A stretch of DNA of 64,000 bases from Halanaerobium salsuginis (lineage in GTDB: Bacteria; Bacillota; Halanaerobiia; Halanaerobiales; Halanaerobiaceae). A program made the translations under genes and the position numbers. Below are positions 53,693 to 63,325 of this stretch, in pieces. The stretch is taken from NCBI RefSeq assembly GCF_900114545.1, contig NZ_FOTI01000008.1, positions 1 through 64,000 on the forward strand, given 5' to 3'. Every line of letters begins with the position of its first letter. Position 1 is the stretch's first letter. A model generated the notes under the pieces. It did no database searches. It saw only the letters and a program-made list of their open reading frames with translations, and was not told the origin of the DNA.

Positions 53693-54502
53693 ATGAATAT
53701 TAGTTACTACAATAATAAAATAAATTATTGTTATAATAACCATTTTGATCAAGAACTATTACGAATGGCAATTTCCTTATTAAAAAATGATGTAGTTCCT
53801 GATAAAAGATTTGAATTAGTCAAAGCAGAGCCTGAACGCAAGGTTTATAAAGCTTTAATTAATGGGAAGAGTTATTTTTTAAAGCAGTATAAATATCGCA
53901 AATTAAAAAAAAGAGTCAAAAATATTTTCCGGAAGTCTTCTGCTTGCCGAGCATTTAAAATGACTAATAAATTATTAGACAAAAAAATAACTGTTGTTAA
54001 ACCAGCTTTAGCAGTTACTTACCGACATGATTTTTTCACTCTAGATAGTTTATTCATAACAGAAGATTTTATGGGGTCTGATCTGCAGAGCTTTATTGCC
54101 CAGGGAAATTATGATTTAAAGACTAAAAGTAAAGTAATAAAGCAGGTTGCAAAATTATGGGCTGATTTATATAATAATAATTTTATTAATGGTGATCCTA
54201 ACTTGCCAGGTGTTTTATTAAAATTTACTACTGAATTTAAGCTTTGTCTGGTTGGTGTAGATAATATAAGACATTTTCCCTACTTAACTAAAAAGGCCAT
54301 AACTAACAATTTGGCTAAATTTAATGCCCATAGTTATTCAGGACTTGCTGGGCTAGGAAAAGCAAGATTGTCTCATCAGGATCGAAAGCTTTTTTATAAT
54401 GAATTTTTAGCTTGTTATAATAAGAGTGGTATATTGCTTTCTGATATTAAAAATAAGACTTTTAAGATATTATCTGATTGGGATAAAGGAGATCTAATAT
54501 AA
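53693..54502 (+). CDS. LPS-kinase-like protein, possibly inactive
   Basis: This 269-residue protein resembles the WaaY/WaaP-type LPS core kinases. The ATP lysine appears as K64 in YFLKQY, and VDN at 189-191 matches the metal-binding aspartate. The catalytic loop is altered: it reads NGDPNLPGVLL (166-176), where a relative at 58067 reads HQDPSPVNFIV. The histidine is Asn166 and the metal-binding asparagine is replaced by Gly173, while D168 is kept. Activity may be reduced or lost. It lies between the O-antigen ligase and GT4 genes and is a paralogue of the broken gene at 58067. Confidence 0.72.
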   Translation: MNISYYNNKINYCYNNHFDQELLRMAISLLKNDVVPDKRFELVKAEPERKVYKALINGKSYFLKQYKYRKLKKRVKNIFRKSSACRAFKMTNKLLDKKITVVKPALAVTYRHDFFTLDSLFITEDFMGSDLQSFIAQGNYDLKTKSKVIKQVAKLWADLYNNNFINGDPNLPGVLLKFTTEFKLCLVGVDNIRHFPYLTKKAITNNLAKFNAHSYSGLAGLGKARLSHQDRKLFYNEFLACYNKSGILLSDIKNKTFKILSDWDKGDLI

Positions 54503-54521
54503 TTTAAAGGAGAAGATCACT

Positions 54522-55667
54522 TTGAATATTGTATATGTTTATGGACGAGACTGGCCGGGTGAAAAAGCTGGCATAAGTTTTTCTACCTATACTGGCTATG
54601 GTATAGCAGAGAGTGATAAAAAAAATAACATAGAGATGATATTTGCTAAAAATACTAAAAAAGACCCAGAGGAAGTTTTAAGTGATTATTTTTCGTTAGA
54701 TCCAATTTCTAATTTTAATATTAATTTATTAGATAATAGTACTTTTTTTAGTGAAACAACAAAATTTTATTTTCAAGCTTTAAAAAAAATAATAGAGTTA
54801 AATAAGAATAAAAAAATTGATGCTATAATTACTAGAACTGTAAAATTTTTGCCATTTTTGTTCTTATTAAAAAAATTATATGGCTTAAATATTTTTTTTG
54901 AGGCACATAGTTTTTATCTTGATCCAGATTTGAAGCAAGAATATGATCGTAAAAAAGAATATATTTATCAGAAGCTATTTTTGCCTAGTTTTGATGGTAT
55001 TATATGTCATCAAAGTCAGATAAAAAATTTATACCAGAAATATATTCCAGAAAGTAATTATGCTACTATAACTTATGGTATTAGAACTTTAGAGAGGGTT
55101 AATGATATTTGGGAAAATCAATATATTGGCTATGTAGGATCACTTTATGAAAATAAAGGTGTAGAAGATCTTTTTAAAGCTTTTAAAAAGATAGAATATC
55201 CAGGCTTAAAGCTATTAATTATTGGTGGCAGAGATAAGCGAATAGCAAGATTTGAGAACTTAGCTCGTAATCTTAATATTGAAGATAGGGTTGAAATTAC
55301 AGGTTGGGTTGATAGAGGTAAAGTTGATGATTATTTAAAAAAAGTGAAAATAGGAGTAGTTCCAGTCAGAGATACTTTTCATGGTAGATATCTTACCTGT
55401 CCCACTAAAATATTCAATTATTTTTCTCATGGTATTCCAGTTGTTGGTAGTGATTTACCAACGGTTAAGGAAGTAGTAACAGATAAATGTGGTTTATTTT
55501 ATAAAGATGGTAATATTGATGATTTAACTAAAAAAATAAATAAATTATTGGATTCTAAGGAGCTATTTTACAATTGTTCTGATAATATTATGGAAATAGC
55601 TAAAAATTTATATTTTAAAAATCGAGGAAAAAAATTTATTGATTTTATTGAATCTGTTTCAAATTGA
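54522..55667 (+). CDS. GT4 glycosyltransferase
   Basis: This 381-residue GT-B enzyme has a Rossmann-like start IVYVYGRDWPGEKAGISFS, the donor-side IGYVGSLYENKGVEDLFKAF near 204-223, and CPTKIFNYFSHGIPVVGSDLPTVKEVV near 293-319, where the family EX7E motif is partly degenerate (KIFNYF in place of the first glutamate region). The start is TTG, after AAAGGAGAAG. Lysine and isoleucine codons AAA and ATA are very common here. The sugar is unknown. Confidence 0.83.
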   Translation: MNIVYVYGRDWPGEKAGISFSTYTGYGIAESDKKNNIEMIFAKNTKKDPEEVLSDYFSLDPISNFNINLLDNSTFFSETTKFYFQALKKIIELNKNKKIDAIITRTVKFLPFLFLLKKLYGLNIFFEAHSFYLDPDLKQEYDRKKEYIYQKLFLPSFDGIICHQSQIKNLYQKYIPESNYATITYGIRTLERVNDIWENQYIGYVGSLYENKGVEDLFKAFKKIEYPGLKLLIIGGRDKRIARFENLARNLNIEDRVEITGWVDRGKVDDYLKKVKIGVVPVRDTFHGRYLTCPTKIFNYFSHGIPVVGSDLPTVKEVVTDKCGLFYKDGNIDDLTKKINKLLDSKELFYNCSDNIMEIAKNLYFKNRGKKFIDFIESVSN

Positions 55668-55696
55668 TTGACATTATTTAGTTAGGAGAATAAAAA

Positions 55697-56839
55697 ATGA
55701 AAGTAGCGCTTGTACATAAAAAATATACTACTCATGGAGGTACAGAACGTTATTTAGTTGGTTTATCCAAGTTTTTAGTTAAAAACAATCATCAAGTTCA
55801 TGTTTTTACAGCAAGTATTGATCCAGAATGTAGAGATGAAAAGATCAACTTTCATCAAGTTTCTGCCTGGGGTAAGCATCTTGGCATTGATAAATATACT
55901 TTTTCTAAGAATGTGAAAAAAGAATTAAAAAAATATGATTTTGATATTATTCAAACTTTTTCTCGAGTTGGTTTTGGTGATGTAATTCGAATTGGTGGAG
56001 GATGTCACCAAATTTTTCTGGATAAATATTTTAATAGTTTAGAAAATCCACTTTATAAATTAAAAAAGAAAATTGAATATAAACTTTCTTTACAAGATTA
56101 TTTTACTAGATATTATGAAGCCCAAGATTTTAAGAAGGGTAATTATAAAAAAATAGTTGCTGTTTCACAGATGGTAAAAAATGAAATTATAGCTAATTAT
56201 CATGTTCCACCAGCAGATATAATTGTTAATCATAATGGAGTAGATATTGGAAAATTCAACCCGGGTAATCGAGAGGAATATCGCAGAGAAATTAGAAAAA
56301 AACATGAGATTGCTAATGATGATTTTATGATATTGTTTTTAGGGACTGGCTTTAAAAGAAAAGGTTTAAAATATATAATTAAAGCATTACCTGATATACC
56401 AAAGATTAAATTAATGGTTGTTGGCAGAGGTAATATCAAAAGATATAGAAAATTGGCTGCGGAATTTTCAGTACTAGATAGAACAGTTTTTGTTGGTCCT
56501 ATAAAAAATGTTGAAGCTTATTATGCAGCAGCAGATATTTTTGTTTTTCCTTCTATTTATGATCCCTGTGCTAATGTGACTCTAGAAGCTATGGCTTCTG
56601 GATTACCGGTTATTACTTCAGAGAGTAATGGAGCGTCAGATGTTATAAATCATGGTAAAAATGGATATATTCTAGATAGTGCAGATGATACTCATGATAT
56701 TAAAAAATACATTAAATTTCTAATTGATAATAAAATTCTTAATGAATTCTCTAAAAAATCTAGATGTACAATGTTAGATTATAGTAAAGAGAAAAATTAT
56801 CAAAAAATGTTAGATATTTATCGGGATATAGATAGATAA
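55697..56839 (+). CDS. GT4 glycosyltransferase, WaaG-like
   Basis: This 380-residue GT-B enzyme resembles WaaG, the LPS glucosyltransferase I. Marks are VHKKYTTHGGTERYLVGLS near 6-24, FSRVGFGDVIRIGGGCHQIFLD, IVNHNGVDIGKFNPG near 176-190 and the donor site FPSIYDPCANVTLEAMASGLPVITSESNGASDVI near 281-314 with the EX7E pattern. It probably adds glucose or a related hexose to the heptose region. It lies 30 bases after the previous GT4 gene. Confidence 0.87.
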   Translation: MKVALVHKKYTTHGGTERYLVGLSKFLVKNNHQVHVFTASIDPECRDEKINFHQVSAWGKHLGIDKYTFSKNVKKELKKYDFDIIQTFSRVGFGDVIRIGGGCHQIFLDKYFNSLENPLYKLKKKIEYKLSLQDYFTRYYEAQDFKKGNYKKIVAVSQMVKNEIIANYHVPPADIIVNHNGVDIGKFNPGNREEYRREIRKKHEIANDDFMILFLGTGFKRKGLKYIIKALPDIPKIKLMVVGRGNIKRYRKLAAEFSVLDRTVFVGPIKNVEAYYAAADIFVFPSIYDPCANVTLEAMASGLPVITSESNGASDVINHGKNGYILDSADDTHDIKKYIKFLIDNKILNEFSKKSRCTMLDYSKEKNYQKMLDIYRDIDR

Positions 56840-56917
56840 AAATATTATTAAGTATAAATTATCTTTAATTTTAAAAAACATATTTTATATATAATATAAT
56901 TTAAGGTGGATGTTATT

Positions 56918-58045
56918 ATGATAAAAAATATTTTATTTATAAATACAGGAAGCGGTTGGGGGGGGCTAGAAGCCTGGTTTTATAAAACCTCTGCTGCTTT
57001 ACAGCAGCGAAATTATCGTGTATTTATTTTAGCTCAAAATGATTCTAAATTTTATAATAAATCTATTGAAAAAGGATTTAATGTTACCGGAATTGATCAT
57101 ATTGGAGATGGAACATTTTTAAATCCATTTAGGATTTGTTTTTTAGTTAATTATCTAAAAAAAAATAATATTGATGCTATATTTTTAGCTCAATCTTCTC
57201 ATTTTAAATATGGTTCAATTTCAGGTAAATTGGCAGGAACAAAAAAGATTATTTATCGCAGAGCAATTGCTAAGCCTATAAAAAATAAGTTCTACAATAG
57301 ATTGTTTTTAAAATACTTTATTACGGATTTTATGTCGATATCTAAAATTACTAGAGATATGAATTTGAAAGATATTCCAGAAGGTGTTTTAGATGAGAGC
57401 AAACAAAAGTTAGTATATAAAGGTGTTAAGAAAGACAATTTTTTAAATCCCGAGATCAAATCAGATATAAGAAAAGAATACAGTATAAAAGATAATGAAT
57501 TAATATTAGTAAATATTGGTAGACTCTGTCGTCAAAAAGCTCAACAATATTTAATTGAGGCTCTGCCTGAAATTATAGAGGAGCATCAAAATTTTAAAGT
57601 TTTATTTGTTGGTAAGTTGGGTGGAAAAGAAGATGAATACATTCAAAGAGCTAAAGAGCTTGGAGTAGAAGACAAGATTATTTTTACCGGCTTTAGAAAA
57701 GATATACCATCTATTTTAAAACAGGCTGATTTTATGGTTCATACTGCAATTTATGAAGGTGGCTCTCCCTGGGTGATTTTAGAAGCAATGATGGCCGGTC
57801 TGCCAATAGTATCAACTCGAGCAATAACGATTCCTGAATTTGTTGAAGATGGTGTTAATGGCTATCTAGCTGAAGATAAGAATCCAACTGATATTGCTAA
57901 TAAAATAATTAAGATGATTGAAAATAAAGATCGATCCCAAATGGGCAAAAAATCAGCAGAAATTGCTGCTGAAAAATATACTTTTAAAAAAATGATAGAT
58001 AATATTGAAGAAAAAATATTTGAGAAAAAAAATTATGATGAATAA
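56918..58045 (+). CDS. GT4 glycosyltransferase (copy B of a duplicated module)
   Basis: This roughly 375-residue GT-B enzyme is a paralogue of the GT4 at 51354. It shares the NTGSGWGGLEAWFYKTSAAL start, YRRAIAKPIKNKFYN and the donor motif HTAIYEGGSPWVILEAMMAGLPIVSTRA. The frame is open from a GTG at 56906, which lies in the ribosome site AAGGTGG, so the ATG at 56918 was chosen. It is followed by a broken kinase gene, as copy A is followed (after the ligase) by an altered kinase gene. Confidence 0.86.
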   Translation: MIKNILFINTGSGWGGLEAWFYKTSAALQQRNYRVFILAQNDSKFYNKSIEKGFNVTGIDHIGDGTFLNPFRICFLVNYLKKNNIDAIFLAQSSHFKYGSISGKLAGTKKIIYRRAIAKPIKNKFYNRLFLKYFITDFMSISKITRDMNLKDIPEGVLDESKQKLVYKGVKKDNFLNPEIKSDIRKEYSIKDNELILVNIGRLCRQKAQQYLIEALPEIIEEHQNFKVLFVGKLGGKEDEYIQRAKELGVEDKIIFTGFRKDIPSILKQADFMVHTAIYEGGSPWVILEAMMAGLPIVSTRAITIPEFVEDGVNGYLAEDKNPTDIANKIIKMIENKDRSQMGKKSAEIAAEKYTFKKMIDNIEEKIFEKKNYDE

Positions 58046-58066
58046 TTTAAATGGAGTAATTTTAAA

Positions 58067-58940
58067 ATGCTTACTAAAAAAACATACAATAATAGAATTA
58101 ATGTTTATTCACAAAATAAAATTGAACCTGAGCTAATAAAAATTATTATAAATTTTTTGTTTTATAGTAAAGAGGATTCAGAACATAATTTTGAATTGAT
58201 TAAAGCAGATAAAGTAGGAACAGAAGTCTGGAAATTAAACTATAAAAACCAATTTTATTTTTTAAAAAAATATTTCCCAGTTAAATTTGTCAAAAAGATT
58301 AAAAATATATTTCGACCAACCGAAGCAGTCAGACACTTTATTACTACCATTTTATTAAATAGATCTGGAATAGATAGTTTTGAACCGGTAGCTGCTTTGA
58401 CTTATAGAAAGTCTTTATGGTCATTTGATAGTATTTTTGTTATGAAAGAGTCTAAAGGACTATTGCTTAAAGATTTTATTAAATCTGATTTAGGAAATCT
58501 GAAAAATGATGAAATAATTGCAAAAAAATTTGCTTTACTGTGGAAAAACTTATTAAAAAATAATTTTTGGCATCAAGACCCTAGCCCAGTTAATTTTATT
58601 GTAAATACTAAAACTTCAAAACCAGAAGTGAATTTGATTGATGTTGACAATATTTATAAAGTTCCTTATAATTAAGTACAAGGCTAAATCGCTGGCTGTA
58701 TTTCAACATAAGATTTTATTATCATTAGAGCAAGAAAAAATTCGTAATTTTTCTTTTGAGCATTTTCTGGAAGAATTATTGAAAGTTTCAGACAATACAG
58801 CATTGGTTAAAAAGTTTATTTCAAAAACTAATCAAGAACTGCTGGCGAGAATTTATAAAAAGAATGATCAAATATTTATTAAAGAAAATCCATACCTAGA
58901 AAAAATCAATTATAAATATCAAGGAGGAAATATAAATTGA
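58067..58940 (+). pseudogene. LPS-kinase-like gene broken by a frameshift
   Basis: The first frame (58067-58675) gives 202 residues of a WaaY/WaaP-type kinase with the ATP lysine near 67, an intact catalytic loop HQDPSPVNFI (169-178) and the metal-binding IDVDN (191-195), then stops at a TAA at 58673. The +1 frame goes on without a stop to 58940, and its residues (KYKAKSLAVFQHKILLSLEQ) continue the domain as in the paralogue at 53693. Removing one T in TAATTAAG near 58670 restores one frame of about 290 codons. A real mutation or a sequencing error are both possible. The kinase core itself is complete before the break. Confidence 0.8.
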
Positions 58941-59890
58941 AACATTTAGTTACAGGTGCAGCGGGTTTCATTGGTTCAAATTTGGTTAAAAGATTATTAG
59001 CAGAAGGAGAAGAAGTAATTGGAGTTGATTGCTTTACTGATTACTATCAGCGCAGCTTAAAAGAAAGAAATTTAAATGGACTGCAAAGTGCTCAGAAATT
59101 TGAATTTATTGAAGCAGATTTATTAGAAATTGATCTTTCCGATTTATTAAAGAATATTGACTACATATATCATCAGGCAGCCCAAGCAGGAGTTCGTTCT
59201 AGCTGGGGAAAAGATTTTGAAATTTATAATCGCAATAATGTTTTGCTAACCCAGAAACTTTTAGAAGCCGCTAAAGCAAGTAAACAGCTAAAAAAGTTTG
59301 TTTATGCGTCATCTTCCTCTGTCTATGGAGATACTGATCAATTACCTATGCAGGAAAGCAACCGCTTACAGCCTGTTTCACCTTATGGAGTTTCTAAATT
59401 GGCAGCTGAAAATCTTTGTTATCTATATTATAAAAACTTCGCAGTCCCAACAGTTGCTCTGCGATATTTTACTGTTTATGGGGAAGGACAAAGACCTGAT
59501 ATGGCTTTTCATATTTTTATTAAAGCTTTTTTGGAAGGAAAGGAAATTGACATTTTTGGTGATGGCAACCAGAGTCGTAACTTTACTTATGTAGGCGATA
59601 TAGTAAGGGCTAATATTTTAGCTGCCAGGCAGGCACCAGCAGGTGAAATTATAAATATTGGAGGATCTGGTAAAGGAATTGTACTTAATGATACCTTAAA
59701 TTTGATTGCAGAGTTAACTGGCCAGGAAACAAAAATTAATTATCTTGATCAGGTTAAAGGTGATGTCAGACATACATCAGCAGACACCACTAAAGCAGAA
59801 AAATTATTGAACTATTATCCTGAATGTTCTTTTGCTGATGGTCTGCAAAGAGAAGTTGATTGGTTGAAAGATATCTATTTAGCAGATTAA
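58937..59890 (+). CDS. NAD-dependent UDP-sugar 4-epimerase-like enzyme
   Basis: This 317-residue short-chain dehydrogenase-type epimerase has the NAD motif VTGAAGFIGSNL near 5-16, the VDCFTDYY stretch, YASSSSVYGD near 123-132 and the catalytic pair in SPYGVSKLAAE (YxxxK, Y150/K154). The pattern resembles UDP-glucuronate or UDP-N-acetylglucosamine 4-epimerases. It supplies a nucleotide sugar to the nearby glycosyltransferases. The start is TTG, with AAGGAGGAAA ahead, overlapping the broken kinase by four bases. Confidence 0.88.
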   Translation: MKHLVTGAAGFIGSNLVKRLLAEGEEVIGVDCFTDYYQRSLKERNLNGLQSAQKFEFIEADLLEIDLSDLLKNIDYIYHQAAQAGVRSSWGKDFEIYNRNNVLLTQKLLEAAKASKQLKKFVYASSSSVYGDTDQLPMQESNRLQPVSPYGVSKLAAENLCYLYYKNFAVPTVALRYFTVYGEGQRPDMAFHIFIKAFLEGKEIDIFGDGNQSRNFTYVGDIVRANILAARQAPAGEIINIGGSGKGIVLNDTLNLIAELTGQETKINYLDQVKGDVRHTSADTTKAEKLLNYYPECSFADGLQREVDWLKDIYLAD

Positions 59891-59995
59891 TTTATATAAA
59901 TTTACTATAGACTGATTATTCTTTTTTAAAAGTAATTTAATGATTTTAAATGATTATTTTTAAACTAAAATAGACTAAATTAAGGATGTTAGCAG

Positions 59996-60805
59996 ATGAG
60001 TTTGGAAAATAATTCTTTTATAAATTATACTAAAGATGAGATTAAAGTTATCGTTAGGGCAGATTTGGATCCTATCTGGGTGGATAAATTCATTGCTGAG
60101 CATTGTGAGAATAAATCTGGAAATTATCAAGCAGAAACACTTTATAATAAAAGGAATAAAATTAGTCGTTTTACTGATCCAATTTTAGAAAGAGATATTG
60201 CAGTAAAGGAGTTTCATTTAGAAAAAAAATATGATCAATTAAGATTCAGATTTTTAGATTCAAAAGCAGTACGTTCTTTAAAAATTGCACGCGCTTTGCA
60301 AGAAATTGGCCTATTGACTCCAGAACCGCTGGCTGTAATTGAAAAAAGAGCTGAAAACAAAGAAATTATTTATAGCTATTATATTACTGATTATCTTAAT
60401 TATGATTTTAATTTACTCGATATTGCCAAAAAAATGGATCATCCTGAGCGTTATAAAGTAGCAGAACTAATGCCTCAGTTAGCAGCTGAGTTAAAAAGAA
60501 TGCATGCTGCTGGAATAGTTCATAATGATCTGCATGCAGGCAATATATTAGTTAAAAATTTTTCCAATCAGCCAGAAATTTTCTATATAGATTTAAATAG
60601 AGGTCGGATTAAAACTGATCTAGCAAGAAAAGAAAAAATTGCCGATCTTAAGCGTTTGAAGTTGACTACTCACGAACAGAAGATTTTTTTAAAAGAATAT
60701 GCGGGTAAAAACTGGCAGGGTTATCAAAAAGAACTACAGCGGGCCAGGGCCAGACGTAGAACATTTGTTAAATTAAAAAGAAAAGTTCGTAATTTTTTTA
60801 ATTGA
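59996..60805 (+). CDS. Lipopolysaccharide kinase family protein (WaaP/InaA-like)
   Basis: This 269-residue kinase-fold protein has intact catalytic features: ATP lysine K71 in IAVKEF, the loop HNDLHAGNIL (176-185) with D178 and N183, and the metal-binding aspartate D199 in YIDLNRG. It would phosphorylate a sugar of the LPS core. It is the only one of three LPS-kinase-like genes here with both an open frame and a full catalytic loop. The C-terminus is very basic (RARARRRTFVKLKRKVRNF), suiting contact with the membrane surface. Confidence 0.87.
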   Translation: MSLENNSFINYTKDEIKVIVRADLDPIWVDKFIAEHCENKSGNYQAETLYNKRNKISRFTDPILERDIAVKEFHLEKKYDQLRFRFLDSKAVRSLKIARALQEIGLLTPEPLAVIEKRAENKEIIYSYYITDYLNYDFNLLDIAKKMDHPERYKVAELMPQLAAELKRMHAAGIVHNDLHAGNILVKNFSNQPEIFYIDLNRGRIKTDLARKEKIADLKRLKLTTHEQKIFLKEYAGKNWQGYQKELQRARARRRTFVKLKRKVRNFFN

Positions 60806-60847
60806 ATTTTAGTAAGCAATATTAACTAAGAAAGGAGGCAATAAATA

Positions 60848-62509
60848 GTGAAATTAATTGATAAATTAATTAAAACCAAAACTCAGCAAAAGCTTATCTT
60901 GGGAACATTAATTGTAATTATATTTTTATTATATTTTATGAATAGCTGGAGTTATGATCTCTGGTCACCCGATGAACCTCGTTATGCAGAAGTAGCTAGA
61001 GAAACAGCCTTAAATGGCAACTGGATAATTCCTCAATTAAATCAGCGAACTTATTATGAAAAACCTCCACTCTATTTTAATTTAGTTGCTTTAAGTGGAC
61101 TTTTAATAGGCCGATTTTCAGTAACTTCTGTGAGATTACCTGGTATAATTATAGCTGTACTTTTACTTGCTTTTTTAACTTATTTTGTCAGAAAAGAGAT
61201 TGATTTTTTAACCGGAATCTTAAGCTTTATTATTTTAGCTACAACTATCAATTTTTTCTGGTTGGCTATGAAGGTTAATCTTGATATACCATTACTTTTT
61301 TGTACTACCCTAGCTTCTCTGCTACTTTTTAGAAATAGAGATAATTATCAGTCAAAACGTTGGACCACTTATTTAGCATTTTTATTAATGGGATTAGGGA
61401 CTTTAATTAAAAGTCCAATTTCTATTCTACCTGTGCTAACAATTATAGTCTATCTTTTTTTGCATAAAAATATTTATCGACTTAAAAAGTTTCCCTGGTT
61501 AGGATCATTTTTCTTTTTATTTTTACCTGGGATTATCTGGTTATATTTAGCCTATCATATTGCTGGATATTCTTATCTAAAAACAGCAGTTTTTGATCAG
61601 CTGATTGGTTATTCAACAGGTGGTCAAGGGCATCCTCAGCCTTTTTATTATTATTTAATTAATTTTCCACTGCAGGCACTTCCCTGGTCTTTGTTTTTAA
61701 TTCCAGGATTTTATTATTCGTATAAGGTACGTTCTAATTTACCAGACCTACTTAATTATGCCATAGTTTCATTTTTAGTGATTTTTTTAGTCTTTTCATT
61801 AGTAGGTAGTAAAAGAGGAGTTTACTTAATGCAGTTGTATCCTTTTGCTGCTATTATAATTGCCTGGTTTTTTAAACTTCATTTCAATGGTAAAATTAAA
61901 AATAATAAATCAATTATTATTCCAACTTTAATTATGGCTATCTTATTTCTATTTCTAGGAATATATTTATATTTACAGGGGACAGATCTCCTTACAGATC
62001 AGTTTCAAATTAATTTACAGCAGCAGTCAGGCTTTGTATTTTTCTATCATTCTCTAGTATATCTTTTCATAATAACATCTTTAATATTAATTACTATAAC
62101 TCTGTTTCGTTCAGCTCAGTTTAATTTTAGTTTTATAGTCTTATTTGGGGTGATATTACTTATTATGCTCAAGACTATTTTCTTACCGACTCTAAACCAG
62201 GTTAAATCAGAAAGATATTTGGCCAATGATTTAGCGGCAGCTTATACTAAACAGGCTGAAATTGGTCTCTGGGGTTCACTAAATAATGATAGTGGTTTTG
62301 TCTTTTATACTGGTATTTATTATGATTATATTTTTGAAAATGAAAATGAAGTTAAATATTTTTTAGCTAAACCAGGTAAGCAAATTCTAATTATTAATGA
62401 TGTTGATAAGTGGGAAGAAAGTTCTTTTAAAGATATATATCAGCAATATTTTCGGTTAAAGCAATATCAGGTGGGCAGTAATAAAATGCTGCTTTTAACT
62501 GAGAACTAA
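60848..62509 (+). CDS. GT83 (ArnT/PMT-like) membrane glycosyltransferase
   Basis: This 553-residue protein has about twelve spans and a C-terminal outer part. Near the N-terminus, WSPDEPRYAEVARE (about 39-52) is the acidic first-loop motif of PMT/ArnT enzymes, followed by the YYEKPPLYF stretch. These enzymes use polyprenyl-phosphate sugars to modify lipid A, LPS or proteins outside the inner membrane. The start is GTG, with AAAGGAGG ahead. The GT2 and LpxB-N-like genes that follow could make and move its lipid-linked donor. Confidence 0.87.
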   Translation: MKLIDKLIKTKTQQKLILGTLIVIIFLLYFMNSWSYDLWSPDEPRYAEVARETALNGNWIIPQLNQRTYYEKPPLYFNLVALSGLLIGRFSVTSVRLPGIIIAVLLLAFLTYFVRKEIDFLTGILSFIILATTINFFWLAMKVNLDIPLLFCTTLASLLLFRNRDNYQSKRWTTYLAFLLMGLGTLIKSPISILPVLTIIVYLFLHKNIYRLKKFPWLGSFFFLFLPGIIWLYLAYHIAGYSYLKTAVFDQLIGYSTGGQGHPQPFYYYLINFPLQALPWSLFLIPGFYYSYKVRSNLPDLLNYAIVSFLVIFLVFSLVGSKRGVYLMQLYPFAAIIIAWFFKLHFNGKIKNNKSIIIPTLIMAILFLFLGIYLYLQGTDLLTDQFQINLQQQSGFVFFYHSLVYLFIITSLILITITLFRSAQFNFSFIVLFGVILLIMLKTIFLPTLNQVKSERYLANDLAAAYTKQAEIGLWGSLNNDSGFVFYTGIYYDYIFENENEVKYFLAKPGKQILIINDVDKWEESSFKDIYQQYFRLKQYQVGSNKMLLLTEN

Positions 62510-62594
62510 AAAATATCTGTTAAAAAAGTTTTTTCTGTTTTGAGTAGAAATAATTTATCGGACTAGACTAATTATTATAAAGAGGGTAATTAAA

Positions 62595-63320
62595 ATGAAT
62601 ATGAATAAATATAAATATGATATTTCTTTTGTAGTTCCAGTTTATAATGAACTACAAAATTTAAAACCTTTAACAGCCAGAATTATTACTGTTGTTGCGG
62701 AATTAGATTATAATTGTCAATTAGTTTATGTTGATGATGGTAGTCAGGATGGCAGCAGTGAACAAATTGATCAATTAGCAAAAAAACATCCTAATTTAAA
62801 GGCACTTCATTTTACAGAAAACAATGGTCAGACTGCCGCTTTTTTAGCTGGATTCAGAAGTTCTGAAGCAAAATACATAGCTACACTTGATGCTGATCTA
62901 CAGATTGATCCGGCAGATGTCAAAAAATTAATTCCTTATTTAAAAGACTATGATATGGTAATCGGAATTAGAAGTAAAAGGAATGATAGCTGGGTTAAAA
63001 AAATTTCTTCCTTAATAGCTAATCGAGCTAGAAATCTAATTACTGCAGAAGAAATAACTGATACTGGCTGTCCATTAAAAATTTTTAGAAGTGAAGTACA
63101 GGCTAATTTTTATCCTTTTCAGGGTATGCACAGATTTTATCCTACTCTGGCAAAAATGACTGGCTATCAAGTCAAGGAAGTTGAAGTTAATCATCACCAA
63201 CGCCAACACGGAAGTTCCAAATATGGAATCAATAATCGTCTCTGGTGTGGTATTTTAGATACTATTGCAGTTAGATGGATGAAAAATAGAATAATTAATT
63301 ATCAACTTGAGGAGGAATAA
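62595..63320 (+). CDS. GT2 polyprenyl-phosphate glycosyltransferase, ArnC/DPM1-like
   Basis: This 241-residue GT2 enzyme has SFVVPVYNELQNLKPL near 11-26, the donor residues VDDGSQDGS near 45-53, ATLDADLQIDP (DxD) near 93-103 and HHQRQHGSSKYG near 201-212, typical of enzymes that load a sugar onto undecaprenyl phosphate. The two C-terminal membrane spans of ArnC are absent, so it should be a soluble or peripheral form. It most likely makes the donor for the GT83 enzymes on both sides. Confidence 0.88.
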   Translation: MNMNKYKYDISFVVPVYNELQNLKPLTARIITVVAELDYNCQLVYVDDGSQDGSSEQIDQLAKKHPNLKALHFTENNGQTAAFLAGFRSSEAKYIATLDADLQIDPADVKKLIPYLKDYDMVIGIRSKRNDSWVKKISSLIANRARNLITAEEITDTGCPLKIFRSEVQANFYPFQGMHRFYPTLAKMTGYQVKEVEVNHHQRQHGSSKYGINNRLWCGILDTIAVRWMKNRIINYQLEEE

Positions 63321-63325
63321 ATTTT

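Noticed and set aside
58660-58680. Programmed ribosomal frameshifting in the kinase gene
   Set aside because: No slippery heptamer, no ribosome-site-like stimulator and no clear downstream pseudoknot were found.
58638-58940. A separate small gene after the 58067 kinase
   Set aside because: Its residues continue the kinase domain in a shifted frame and it has no ribosome site, so it was merged into one pseudogene.
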